This document shows, one piece after another, positions 7,499 through 16,182 of a stretch of DNA of 49,595 nt; positions within the stretch are counted from its first letter, which is position 1; each line of letters opens with the position of its first letter. This DNA is from Mycobacterium sp. NAZ190054 (GTDB taxonomy: Bacteria; Actinomycetota; Actinomycetes; Mycobacteriales; Mycobacteriaceae). The translations under genes were made by a program, and so were the position numbers. Location: the NCBI RefSeq assembly GCF_001545925.1, contig NZ_LMVQ01000582.1:1-49595 (forward strand), read 5' to 3'. The notes below the pieces were generated by a model. It worked only from the letters and a program-made list of their open reading frames with translations. It ran no database searches and was not told the DNA's origin.

Positions 7499-9118
7499 CT
7501 ACGCCTCCTTCGCAGTCTCGGGCAAGTCACTGGGCTCCAGCTCCTGACCGCCGATCTCGCTGAGCCAGTCCCGGACTGCCGCTTGGTAGCGCGTGGCGAT
7601 GACACCGGCCGCCCAGATGAACGGCACCGGACCCAGGCGCGTATGACTGTGAATGCCGACCGGTTTGGCCGACAGCCGGGGCACAGAATGGAGGCGGCCG
7701 AACCTGTGCAGTACGCGGGACGCGAACGACAACGCCGAATGCTTCAACGCGTCACGGAGATAGCCGAGACGGGTTGCGAGAGGCAGGTGGAGATCACGCG
7801 CATATCGGCGTACGGCGTCCCGGGTGACCGATGTCCATGCCGATTCCCCGTCAGCGTGTAACAGCGCAGCTGTCGCGAGCTTCGTCTGACCGAAACTGTG
7901 CCGCGGCACCCCTTCCTCCTCCGCGATGCGGCGAGGCACCGGGCGGTCGTAATCGGTGCCGACAGACCAGTGTTTCATCTCTTCACTGTTACCGATCGTG
8001 AAGATCTCGGGTTGCCGGCGCGCACCGATGAACGGAGCTGGAATGTGGATGAAATCGACGCGCAGCCGGAACTCGTTCAACGAAGCACCGCTCATGTCCT
8101 TCCGGCACAGGTGCGAGTCCGGAGCGCTGTGGACATCCCAGACCCGGCCGCCGTAATGGCCGCTGAGAAAGACACGGTGCGCGATATCGCGCTGTAGCGC
8201 CAGCATGTTCACATCCTCACCACTCATCCCGGTGGCAAGGAACTCGGCTTCCGGAAATGGCCTGCTCTTCCGGTATTCCTCCCGGTCGAATTCTCTGACG
8301 CGGTACCCGAGGGTCTCGCCGATCACCGTGCCCGAGTCATCTACCCGAAGAGGACCTCCGTTGGGACGCGCATGGCTGAAAGTCACCGCTTCTCGACAAC
8401 CCGGTGATCTGGCCAGGGCCGCAACGGCCACCGAGTCATACCCCGACGAGATGGAGGCGATCGGTGTGTATCTTCTGAGGCGGCCCGGTGATGCCGCGTT
8501 CTCGATCGTCTGACGCAGAACTCGACGCAGCGTATCGACGTAACCGGTGAACGTTTCGAACGGCGGCCCTGCGGGTTTCTCGTGGAAGGTGACACAGCCG
8601 TTCTGGTGGAAGCGGACGTTGTGGCAGTAGACCAGATGCGCCACCCCGCCGCGCACTCCGCCCGCCGGGCAGGAGAAGCGCACCGGGATCGTGGTGTCGA
8701 ATGCTCTTATCCCGTGGTGAATGACATTCGTGAAGTCGTCTGCGTAGGTGCGGTGGTGGAGATCCAGCTCGGCGCCTGCGGCTACCAGCATAAAGACCAG
8801 CGAATTCGATATCAGTGTCACATCGTCACGCTGAAGGAACTGTATCCGTTCCAGCGTGTGACTCGGCGGGACGATGATCAATTCATCGCCGTCGATACGG
8901 CCACCGGAACCGAAAACGTCTGTCCTCGACACGAAGTCGAAAGCAGCGGCATCGCCGGCCCACGCCCCCTCGAAGAACCCGTCATCACGCACTTCCACGC
9001 CCACACCGCACAACAGCTCTACATCGCCGCCGCGGCGCGCGTACACGCACCACGCCAAGGGCGGCAGGCGCGCATCGCGGGTCACCCGGATCCGGTGGTG
9101 CGGCATCATGTTTGACAA
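7499..9118 (-). CDS. Asparagine-synthetase-like ATP-dependent amide ligase
   Basis: A 539-aa protein resembling asparagine synthase and beta-lactam-synthetase-type enzymes. The PP-loop ATP-binding motif ISSGYDSVA lies at about residues 223-231. A full asparagine synthetase starts Met-Cys; the N-terminus here (TTG start, then SNMMPHHRIRV) has no Cys nucleophile, so glutamine hydrolysis is unlikely and an adenylating amide or ring former fits better. The TTG at 9118 is chosen because GGAG sits 7 nt upstream, whereas the two ATG codons just downstream are too far from it. It is coupled to the methyltransferase gene and lies 58 bp after a GNAT-like gene. The substrate is unknown. Confidence 0.75.
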   Translation of the reverse strand: MSNMMPHHRIRVTRDARLPPLAWCVYARRGGDVELLCGVGVEVRDDGFFEGAWAGDAAAFDFVSRTDVFGSGGRIDGDELIIVPPSHTLERIQFLQRDDVTLISNSLVFMLVAAGAELDLHHRTYADDFTNVIHHGIRAFDTTIPVRFSCPAGGVRGGVAHLVYCHNVRFHQNGCVTFHEKPAGPPFETFTGYVDTLRRVLRQTIENAASPGRLRRYTPIASISSGYDSVAVAALARSPGCREAVTFSHARPNGGPLRVDDSGTVIGETLGYRVREFDREEYRKSRPFPEAEFLATGMSGEDVNMLALQRDIAHRVFLSGHYGGRVWDVHSAPDSHLCRKDMSGASLNEFRLRVDFIHIPAPFIGARRQPEIFTIGNSEEMKHWSVGTDYDRPVPRRIAEEEGVPRHSFGQTKLATAALLHADGESAWTSVTRDAVRRYARDLHLPLATRLGYLRDALKHSALSFASRVLHRFGRLHSVPRLSAKPVGIHSHTRLGPVPFIWAAGVIATRYQAAVRDWLSEIGGQELEPSDLPETAKEA

Positions 9119-9176
9119 CTCGGTTCTCCATCGATGGGGTTCAGAACGACCTGGTGCAGCACCGCCAGCGGACGCC

Positions 9177-9836
9177 TCAGCTCGACTCGCCGTTCAACGG
9201 GAGGAATCGGACGCGGCGGCGAAACAGGAACCAGTCTTCTTCCCGCCTGAGATAGGGCATCCATCCACCTTTCTCGCCCATGCGAAGCGATGAAGAATTG
9301 CGGGTCAGGATGAATCCGAGCCCGTAGCGGATGCCGCGGTCGACCATCTTCTGCACCATGACGGTGCCGGCGTCGGGTGCCAGTCCGAGGCCTCGGTGTT
9401 TCGCCGAGGTGAAGAGCCCCTCCAGCATGACCTCATCGGGTTTGAGCTGGGGCAGCCAGTCTCCCCACAGTGTTTCGATGCGGGCGTTGTCCTCCGCCGT
9501 CAGTAGGTACGCCATGAAGCCCACCGCCCCGTCCTGGTCGATGGCTACCCACGGCCTCGGAAGGTCGGATTCCAGGAGCCAGCGCTGGTCGGCGCGAAGC
9601 TGCGCGACTTGCGGTGACAGGCCTGGCTCGTCGGCGATCAGCGAGAGATCGTCATCGGGCTGAAGTTGTCGTACTACGAACGGAATCTTCGCCGGTGGCG
9701 GAGTGAACGGCTCAGTCAAATCCCTTCGCAGGCAGATGGATTCATGATGCGACCGCAGCCGCTTGCGCACGTTCTGGTAGAGCCAGCGCCGCCCACGATC
9801 GGAGCGGAGCAGTTCCACACCCTCGTCAACACGCAT
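9177..9836 (-). CDS. GNAT-like acyltransferase (second of two)
   Basis: A 219-aa protein with GNAT-type features: a central strand VAIDQDGAVGFMAYLL, then LEGLFTSAKHRGLGLAPDAGTVMV, whose RGLGLA resembles the acyl-CoA-binding loop. The ATG at 9836 is chosen because GGAGGAG lies 7 nt upstream; an open frame continues to 9887 but has no such site. Its place after the ACP gene and before the amide ligase suggests N-acylation using ACP- or CoA-bound acyl groups. The function is inferred from fold and context only. Confidence 0.7.
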   Translation of the reverse strand: MRVDEGVELLRSDRGRRWLYQNVRKRLRSHHESICLRRDLTEPFTPPPAKIPFVVRQLQPDDDLSLIADEPGLSPQVAQLRADQRWLLESDLPRPWVAIDQDGAVGFMAYLLTAEDNARIETLWGDWLPQLKPDEVMLEGLFTSAKHRGLGLAPDAGTVMVQKMVDRGIRYGLGFILTRNSSSLRMGEKGGWMPYLRREEDWFLFRRRVRFLPLNGESS

Positions 9837-9926
9837 CACACCACTCCTCCCGATAGCTCCGTGAACACGACACCGCCCCCTCGCCACAGTTCTCCGGCGG
9901 ACCTCCGGTCGCCGCCGTCGGAAGTC

Positions 9927-10187
9927 TCATCGCCTGTTCTTCTCGACGAAGTCGGCCAGGGTGCCGATGGTGTCGAAGACCTCTCCGGTGAAGTCCTCGT
10001 CATCGATCTCGAAGTCGAATTCACGCTCCAGGTTGACCGAAAGCGTCACGACAGTCATCGAATCGAGTTCGGGCATGCTTCCGAACAATTCGGTGGACGC
10101 ATCGAGCATGTCGGCGCGGTCCTGGATGTCGAGCGTTTTCACGATGACGATCTTCAATCGATCGAGGGTGTCCTGGCTGTAGTTCAT
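9927..10187 (-). CDS. Acyl carrier protein
   Basis: An 86-aa acidic ACP. The 4'-phosphopantetheine attachment serine is Ser43 in ELDSMTVV, followed by the typical helix LSVNLEREFDFEI and ending ADFVEKNRR. The start is ATG at 10187. It lies between an ATP-grasp-like gene (27 bp upstream) and a GNAT-like gene, in the same operon as an AMP-forming ligase. The likely job is to carry an acyl or aminoacyl thioester for the tailoring enzymes rather than to serve general fatty acid synthesis. Confidence 0.9.
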   Translation of the reverse strand: MNYSQDTLDRLKIVIVKTLDIQDRADMLDASTELFGSMPELDSMTVVTLSVNLEREFDFEIDDEDFTGEVFDTIGTLADFVEKNRR

Positions 10188-10214
10188 TCACGTACTCCTT
10201 TGCCCGAACGGCTG

Positions 10215-11315
10215 TTACAGCCGCTCATCTGAAATGGATGGTTCTGAGAGCCCGTCGGAGGTCTCCACCCCCTCGGCGGCGAGCACCAACTCCGCACCAG
10301 TCGTCGGCAGTACCTCACCGTCCGGCTGCCTTTCTTCACGCGCGGCAGCCGACACCGGGGCGCGCCGTGCCATGAACTGCGTCTCGAAGCTCTCGCTCAG
10401 CATCTCTATCGCGCGTTCGACATCTGCTTTGTCGAGGTGGTTGGGGGGACCGCACGGGGTGTTGTTCACGTCCACGATGTAGATGCGGCCGTCGTCGACG
10501 TCTCGCAACACATCCAGCTCGCCGTAGTCCAGACCCAGGCGTTGGACGAATTCCTGGATCTTGCGCATCTCCTCGGCGGAGAAGGCTGAGTCGGCGGAGT
10601 CGATCTCCACGCTGGTGTTCGTATTGCTGAACCGCGACCGCAAGCTCCGGTACTTCCGGTAGACGAAAGGAACGTCCGTGCCGACGACCGGTACCCGGAT
10701 GTCCACGGCTTGGTGGTCCAGCACATTGTTGATCAACCGCTGGTACACCGCTCCTCGCCTGATGGTGGCTACAGGGCAGTCGACCGTCCGGCCGTCGTGC
10801 ATTGCGTTAGCGTTCGACTTCACCACGCACGGCCCCCGGTGTGCGATGGGATCGACGAAGGTGCCGTAGTCGAACACTTCCTGGAAGACGGTTTCGACTC
10901 TGACCTTGCTGATGTCGTCGCAGCGGATGTTCACGACGGGACGGTCGACGGCGAAGCCGGCCAGCAGCTCGTTGTGCGCTCGGTTGGTGACGTCCTCGTA
11001 GGCGACGACGAGGTCCGGAACCTGTGCCGGTGAGTCGGTTATCGAGTAGCCGAGCGTCTTGCAGATCTTGTACAGGACCTCGGAATGGCCGGGCTTCTCG
11101 GGGTGGAAGAGAATCGTCCGCCGCGGTGTCCCGTCGTGGTTGCGCCTCGCGTTGTATCTGCGGGTGTATTTGATCCTCGTCAGGGTTCCGAGGACATAGT
11201 CGTGGTAGATCATGCCGGCGAACCGATAAGCACGGGTCTGTTGCAGCGCTTCCTTCAACAGGGTGCTGCGTGCCGGGCCCGGTGGCCGGTAAGGGCTGCG
11301 CTCTCCGATGTCCAT
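10215..11315 (-). CDS. ATP-grasp-like protein of the tailoring module
   Basis: A 366-aa protein. The C-terminal half reads like an ATP-grasp domain: GLDYGELDVLRDVDDGRIYIVDVNNTP, with Glu and Asp/Asn at the places expected for metal ligands. A basic stretch (VYRKYRSLRSRFSN) lies before it. The first part (ILFHPEKPGHSEVLYKICKTLGY) looks like a pre-ATP-grasp alpha/beta domain. ATP-grasp enzymes join a carboxylate to an amine or thiol through an acyl phosphate. The ATG at 11315 lies 4 nt after the decarboxylase stop. The last 50 residues are low complexity. The fold is inferred, and the substrate is unknown. Confidence 0.6.
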   Translation of the reverse strand: MDIGERSPYRPPGPARSTLLKEALQQTRAYRFAGMIYHDYVLGTLTRIKYTRRYNARRNHDGTPRRTILFHPEKPGHSEVLYKICKTLGYSITDSPAQVPDLVVAYEDVTNRAHNELLAGFAVDRPVVNIRCDDISKVRVETVFQEVFDYGTFVDPIAHRGPCVVKSNANAMHDGRTVDCPVATIRRGAVYQRLINNVLDHQAVDIRVPVVGTDVPFVYRKYRSLRSRFSNTNTSVEIDSADSAFSAEEMRKIQEFVQRLGLDYGELDVLRDVDDGRIYIVDVNNTPCGPPNHLDKADVERAIEMLSESFETQFMARRAPVSAAAREERQPDGEVLPTTGAELVLAAEGVETSDGLSEPSISDERL

Positions 11316-11319
11316 GGCG

Positions 11320-12546
11320 CTAGACCAACACTTCGATAGGTTGCGGATGGCCAAGGAACGCAGTCGGACTGGCGGTCAGACCGTAGGCGCCGGCCTGGAA
11401 CAGGACAATGGAATCTCCGACGTCGGCGTCGGGCAGGGTGACGTCGTCGCCGAGGAGGTCGAGCGGGGTGCACAGACAGCCGACCACGGTCACAGCCGAC
11501 TCGGCGGGTTCATGCAGGCGGTTCCCGACGGCGATCGGGTAGTTACGCCGAATCACCTGCCCGAAGTTGCCGGATGCCGACAGCTGATGGTGCATTCCGC
11601 CGTCCACCACGAGGTACGTACGTCCCCGGGACACCTTTCGGTCGACGACTCGGGTCACGTACACGCCACACTCGCCGACGATGTAGCGACCCAGCTCTAC
11701 GACGACCTCCGCCTCGGGAAGATTCGGCGTGATCTCGTCACCGACCAGCTCCGCGAGGTTGGCCCCGAGCGGCGCGATATCCAGCGGCACATCTTTGTCG
11801 AAGTACGGGATACCGAACCCGCCACCGAGATTGACGTACCTCACCGGAGCCGGCGCTTTCTCGGCAAGCCCCAGAATCAGCTCGACGGTCTGCCGCTGTG
11901 CTTCGCACAGGATCTGGGCGTTGAGGTTCTGGGCACCTGCGAACACATGGAAGCCGAGAAAGTCCAGATCCGCGGTCGCAAGATCGGCGAGCAGGTCAGG
12001 CGCTTGTTCGGCATCCACTCCGAACTGCTGCGGCCCACCACCCATCCGCATCCCCGAGCCCTTCACCCGGAAATCGGGGTTGACCCGAAGCGCGACCCGG
12101 GGGCGGATACCCAGCGTGTCACCGGCGCGGATCACTCGTCGCGCCTCGGTCTCCGATTCCATCTCGACGGTGACCCCCGCCGCAACGGCCTGCACGATCT
12201 CGGCCTCGGTCTTGCCCGGACCGGCGAAGAACACGCGCGACGCCGGCATCGTGGTGTCGAGCGCCGTCTGCATCTCAAGGGCCGAGGCCACGTCGAGGGC
12301 GTCGACCAGTCCGGCGAGATGTTGGACGACCGCCGGCATCGGATTGGCCTTCACCGCATAACTGAGCTTCAGCGCCGGCGGTAGTGCCGCACGCAGCGTT
12401 TCGACCCGTTCGGTCAGGAGCCGGCGGTCATAGGCGAAATACGGGGTGGAACCGACCCGGGCGGTGAGGCGGTCCAGCGGCATTCCACCGACGGCGAGCT
12501 GGCCGTCGATGCTGCCGAACGCCGCGATCATGGGGCGTAGATTCAC
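11320..12546 (-). CDS. PLP-dependent (type III) decarboxylase, exosortase-associated type
   Basis: A 408-aa Orn/DAP/Arg-decarboxylase-fold enzyme. The PLP lysine is Lys66 in YAVKANP, a Gly-rich phosphate loop is in NLGGGFGIPYF, and the C-terminal Cys-x3-Asp catalytic motif is in GCLCTPLDLL. It most resembles the decarboxylases found next to AMP ligases in exosortase/exopolysaccharide loci, which is an established pairing. The GTG at 12546 overlaps the ligase stop as GTGA, with GAGGAG 8 nt upstream; the longer open frame beyond it lies inside the ligase gene. It should release CO2 from an amino acid, free or carrier-bound, to give an amine. Confidence 0.85.
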   Translation of the reverse strand: MNLRPMIAAFGSIDGQLAVGGMPLDRLTARVGSTPYFAYDRRLLTERVETLRAALPPALKLSYAVKANPMPAVVQHLAGLVDALDVASALEMQTALDTTMPASRVFFAGPGKTEAEIVQAVAAGVTVEMESETEARRVIRAGDTLGIRPRVALRVNPDFRVKGSGMRMGGGPQQFGVDAEQAPDLLADLATADLDFLGFHVFAGAQNLNAQILCEAQRQTVELILGLAEKAPAPVRYVNLGGGFGIPYFDKDVPLDIAPLGANLAELVGDEITPNLPEAEVVVELGRYIVGECGVYVTRVVDRKVSRGRTYLVVDGGMHHQLSASGNFGQVIRRNYPIAVGNRLHEPAESAVTVVGCLCTPLDLLGDDVTLPDADVGDSIVLFQAGAYGLTASPTAFLGHPQPIEVLV

Positions 12547-14108
12547 GTGCCAAACTCCTCGCGTATCAAGGTCCGGTCGAACTTGCCGTTGGGCGAGCGC
12601 GGCAGTGTCTCGAGGACCACCACGGAGCTCGGCACCATGAACTGGGGCAGCCGCGACCTCATCGCGGCGAGCAGGGCGTCGGTGTCGAAATCCGTGACGG
12701 CGGGCGCGACCACCAGACGGATGCGCTGACCGAGGGCCTCGTCTTCCACGCCGAACGCCACCGCGTCGCGCACCAGCGCGGTCGCATATGCGACTTCCTC
12801 GACCTCCGTGGGACTGATCCGGTAGCCGGATGTCTTGATCATCTCGTCCCGACGGCCGATGAAGTAGATGAAGCCGTCGTCGTCGGTGACAGCCCTGTCG
12901 CCGGACCACACCGCGGGTTCGATCGTCCCGCCGTCCTCGGCGCGCCCAGGGACCGGCCGGAAACGTTCCGCGGTGCGCTCGGGGTCGTTCCAGTACCCGA
13001 GCGCGATGTGCGGCCCGCCTCGATGCACCAGCTCGCCCTCCTCCCCCGGGTCACACGGTGAGCCGTCGGGGCGGACGATGAGGATCTCGGCGGTGGGAAC
13101 CGCCTTGCCGATGGAATCAGGTCGGCGGTCGACCTCGCTGGGATCGAGATAAGTGGACCGGAACGCTTCTGTCATGCCGTACATCAGGAACGGTGTGGCC
13201 GCCGGGAACACCTCGCGCAGCTTCTCCAGGATCGTCTTGGGCATTCGACCCCCCGTCGTGGCGAAGTACCGCAGGGACGCCTTGGCGTCGTCGGGCCACT
13301 TCGCCTCGGCGATCTGGATCCACAGCGGCGCGACGCAGGTGATACCGGTGACACGGTGCCTGGCGCACAGCCGCGGGACGTCGCCGGGAAGCAGATAGTT
13401 CATCAGGATCGCGTGGGCCCCCACCGCGAAGGTCAGTGTCAGCTGACAGAATCCCGCATCGAAGCTCAACGGCAGCGCAACCAGGATCACGTCATCGGCG
13501 GTATTGCCGAGATACGGCTGTTGGCTGGTCGCGATCGCGTTGGCATGGCTGAGCATCACGCCCTTGGGTTTTCCGGTGCTCCCGGATGTGTAGATGATGA
13601 CTGCGACATCACTGTCGGGAATATCGGGAAGCGGTGTGTGACACTCTGATTCGAGTAGCCTGACCCAAGGGTGCACCTGAGGACTGCCTGCCTCGACACC
13701 GGGGTCCGTGGACGTTCCGACGACCACGACCGCCCGGACCGACGGACAAGAGGCGAGTTCGTCGCGCATCAGGGTGAGCCGCTCGGCAGAGGTCACCAGC
13801 ACGCGGACACCGCAGTCCCGCAGTACGTGACCGACCTGGTTGGGACGGAGCAGCGGGTTGAGCGGGACGACGACACCACCCGCGGCCGTGGCACCATAGA
13901 TCGCCACGACGGTCTCGATTCGCTTGTCGAGGAACACTGCCACGCGCTGCCCACCGGATACGCCGATCTTTTGGAGCCCGTGTGCCGCGGACCGAACCTG
14001 TTCCCAGAGCTCGTGATAGGTCAACGTCTGGTTTTTGAACGTCAGCGCCGGCGACTGTGAGTGTGTCTCTGCGCGTTCCTCGATGAGGTGGTGGAGGTTG
14101 GTGCTCAT
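12543..14108 (-). CDS. AMP-forming acyl/aminoacyl ligase, exosortase-associated type
   Basis: A 521-aa adenylate-forming enzyme. The P-loop motif YTSGSTGKPKG is at about 173-183, followed by YGMTEAFRSTYL, then SGDRAV and GRRDEMIKTSGYRISP in the hinge, and the catalytic Lys in SPNGKFDR near the C-terminus. It would activate a carboxylic or amino acid and load it on CoA or on the ACP encoded 2.4 kb downstream. The start is ATG at 14108 with GGAG about 10 nt upstream. The stop overlaps the decarboxylase start (GTGA), and this ligase-decarboxylase pair is the hallmark of exosortase-type loci. The substrate is not readable from sequence. Confidence 0.85.
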   Translation of the reverse strand: MSTNLHHLIEERAETHSQSPALTFKNQTLTYHELWEQVRSAAHGLQKIGVSGGQRVAVFLDKRIETVVAIYGATAAGGVVVPLNPLLRPNQVGHVLRDCGVRVLVTSAERLTLMRDELASCPSVRAVVVVGTSTDPGVEAGSPQVHPWVRLLESECHTPLPDIPDSDVAVIIYTSGSTGKPKGVMLSHANAIATSQQPYLGNTADDVILVALPLSFDAGFCQLTLTFAVGAHAILMNYLLPGDVPRLCARHRVTGITCVAPLWIQIAEAKWPDDAKASLRYFATTGGRMPKTILEKLREVFPAATPFLMYGMTEAFRSTYLDPSEVDRRPDSIGKAVPTAEILIVRPDGSPCDPGEEGELVHRGGPHIALGYWNDPERTAERFRPVPGRAEDGGTIEPAVWSGDRAVTDDDGFIYFIGRRDEMIKTSGYRISPTEVEEVAYATALVRDAVAFGVEDEALGQRIRLVVAPAVTDFDTDALLAAMRSRLPQFMVPSSVVVLETLPRSPNGKFDRTLIREEFGT

Positions 14109-14151
14109 GCCCGGATCTCCGCTTCGAGGCGAGCCGGCAGGATCGCGCCGG

Positions 14152-15081
14152 TCAGCCGAGACATGTCAGCTCGCTGTAGAGATAGTCGATCTGGTCCGGT
14201 TCCAGTTCCCTGCTCAAAAACATCTTCGGCCGGCCCGGCACGGTCACCGATCCCGACGGTCGGTGACCCACCACCCTCAATTCGGCCAGTGTCGCCGGTA
14301 TCCCGGAACGCAGCAGCAGATACCGGGACAGATGCCGGCTCCACTGTCGGTACAGATCGTGATCGCTGACGTACAAGATCGAGGCGAACACCGGCAAGCC
14401 CTTGTGGCGATCCCGCCGGAAGATGACGTAGCAGCTCCTGCCTGCCGCTGTCAGGACGACGTGGTGAGCAGGTGTGGCGGCGTGGTCGCGATAGATCCGA
14501 AGGTTGCCGCCGGAGAGCAATGGCGCGATCTCGCCGGGCGTGTCGACGATCCGTACGCCACGACGCCACGGCGGCCACGGAAGATTGGGTGTCAACACCG
14601 TCTCGGTATCCAGGGCGGTGAAGCCGAGCCGCGTGTTGAGCTTGACCACGTGGGGGTTCGGCGTCAGGTCGGTGAATGTGTACTCCCGTTGGCGCAGCAG
14701 CTTCCTGAGCATCCGTAAACCTGCCGCGCGGTGTTGTTCTGCGACACACCACACTCCGAGGTTGCAGATGTGGCGCGGAATCCCGTCGATCATCCGCTCT
14801 GAGTACAACGCGAGATATGCCCCGATGACCCGCCCGTTCTGGCGCATCAAATAGCCATGGTTGGGTTGTTCGACATTCCAGGGCGGCGACATCGCCCGGT
14901 ACCATTCCGCAGCAGCCCTCGCCCTGCGCAAGCCGAGCTGGACGAACTCCGTGTGAAGGAACTCCGCGACCGCCCACACGTCGGCGTCGGTGATCGGCTT
15001 GACCTCGATGGCACCGCCGGCCGCGGCGGCCACCTGCCCGGTCACTTTCGAGGCACCGGACGAGGATCCAGAACTAGACAT
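14152..15081 (-). CDS. GNAT-like acetyltransferase (first of two)
   Basis: A 309-aa protein. After a Ser/Gly/Ala-rich N-terminus (about 25 residues), it reads as a GNAT domain: EVKPITDADVWAVAEFL, GRVIGAYLALYSE, then ICNLGVWCVAEQHRAAGLRML, where the QHRAAGLRML segment matches the acyl-CoA loop. A less typical C-terminal half (about 170-309) follows. The start is ATG at 15081 with GGAAGG about 11 nt upstream. It lies 57 bp after the hydrolase gene and 43 bp before the ligase gene. It is likely to acetylate or acylate an amino sugar or amine in the cluster product. Confidence 0.7.
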   Translation of the reverse strand: MSSSGSSSGASKVTGQVAAAAGGAIEVKPITDADVWAVAEFLHTEFVQLGLRRARAAAEWYRAMSPPWNVEQPNHGYLMRQNGRVIGAYLALYSERMIDGIPRHICNLGVWCVAEQHRAAGLRMLRKLLRQREYTFTDLTPNPHVVKLNTRLGFTALDTETVLTPNLPWPPWRRGVRIVDTPGEIAPLLSGGNLRIYRDHAATPAHHVVLTAAGRSCYVIFRRDRHKGLPVFASILYVSDHDLYRQWSRHLSRYLLLRSGIPATLAELRVVGHRPSGSVTVPGRPKMFLSRELEPDQIDYLYSELTCLG

Positions 15082-15138
15082 CGTCTATCGTGCCTTCCGT
15101 CCGTGGCTCCGTGCAGGTGTTCGTGAGGGAGTCGATAC

Positions 15139-16182
15139 TCATGCCACCCACCATCGACGAATCACTTCTTCTGCTGCCTTGTCTTTCGGCGAGAAATCGA
15201 GCGGTTCCGGTTCGGTGAACGGCGGGGTTATCCACACCCACCAGTAGATTCCGGCCCACCACGGCTGGTCGGAGAATGTGGCGAGCACAGCCTCATAGGC
15301 CGCGGCCTGTTCGGCCTGGCTCGGCACATCGCTGATACGCCAGCTGGAGGGGTCGGTGGCCGTTCCCTGCTGGCTTGTGAAGCCGGCCTCGGTGAACAAG
15401 ATCTTGCGGTCATGCGTCGCCGCCATCGCGGCCAACCGGTCCAGATAGGTCTCGGCCGCGCGCCGCAGGGCCGCCACGTCAGCGGTGGGTGTCGGGCTCA
15501 GCGGTGCGTAGGCGTCGATTCCTATGAGGTCCAGCGCATCCCAGAACGGAACGCGTTCCCAGTCGGGGCCCGCCGCATAGGTCAGCGGGCCGTCGTACCG
15601 GTCCCGCACGGCTTGGATCACCCGCAACCAGCCCTCCCGGTTGTGGGTGATCGACGACAGTTCGGTGGCGATCGCGAACTGCTCGACGCCGAGCCGCTGC
15701 GCCATCGCGGCGTAATGGGTGATGAATTCCGTATAGGCGCCGAACCAGGTTTCGTGGTCGGCAGGGGCGATGTGGTTACTGCCGACACCTTCCAGATTGA
15801 GCGCGGGCTTCAGAAGCACCTTCAACCCCATCTGGTGGGCCAGCTGGATAGCTCGTTCCTGGCCCGCGTCGCTCACCGACTTCGACGTCCGGAGAATCCG
15901 ACTCGAGGTCCTGCCGTCCTGATACCACGCGGGGTTGAATTGAACCCAGTTCGCGCCCAGCGCCTTGATCTCCCGCAGGGACTGCTCGACGTCCGGTCCG
16001 TCGTATCCGGTCACCAGAAACGTCGGCAACGCGAACCCCCGTTGCTGTCCGATGTCCTGCGCATCGGCGGTCCCGGGCCAGCGGCCGGGCAAGACGGTGA
16101 GCGCGACGGCCGTCGCCAGGCACACCGCCACCGCCATCACACATTTCATGGCCCGCTTGCCACCGTCAGACGTACTCGACAT
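15139..16182 (-). CDS. Secreted GH113-like TIM-barrel glycoside hydrolase
   Basis: A 347-aa protein with a signal peptide (MKCVMAVAVCLATAVALTVL, ending TADAQ). The barrel shows WVQFNPAW, then ATELSSI with the acid/base candidate Glu174, and ILFTEAGF with the nucleophile candidate Glu265. This resembles the GH113/GH5-like beta-mannanase group. A second possible start is the ATG at 16149, immediately before the hydrophobic stretch; 16182 is kept because GAGGG lies 5 nt before it. The gene overlaps the end of the UDP-sugar dehydrogenase gene. A hydrolase inside a glycan export operon usually trims or turns over the polymer outside the membrane. Confidence 0.75.
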   Translation of the reverse strand: MSSTSDGGKRAMKCVMAVAVCLATAVALTVLPGRWPGTADAQDIGQQRGFALPTFLVTGYDGPDVEQSLREIKALGANWVQFNPAWYQDGRTSSRILRTSKSVSDAGQERAIQLAHQMGLKVLLKPALNLEGVGSNHIAPADHETWFGAYTEFITHYAAMAQRLGVEQFAIATELSSITHNREGWLRVIQAVRDRYDGPLTYAAGPDWERVPFWDALDLIGIDAYAPLSPTPTADVAALRRAAETYLDRLAAMAATHDRKILFTEAGFTSQQGTATDPSSWRISDVPSQAEQAAAYEAVLATFSDQPWWAGIYWWVWITPPFTEPEPLDFSPKDKAAEEVIRRWWVA

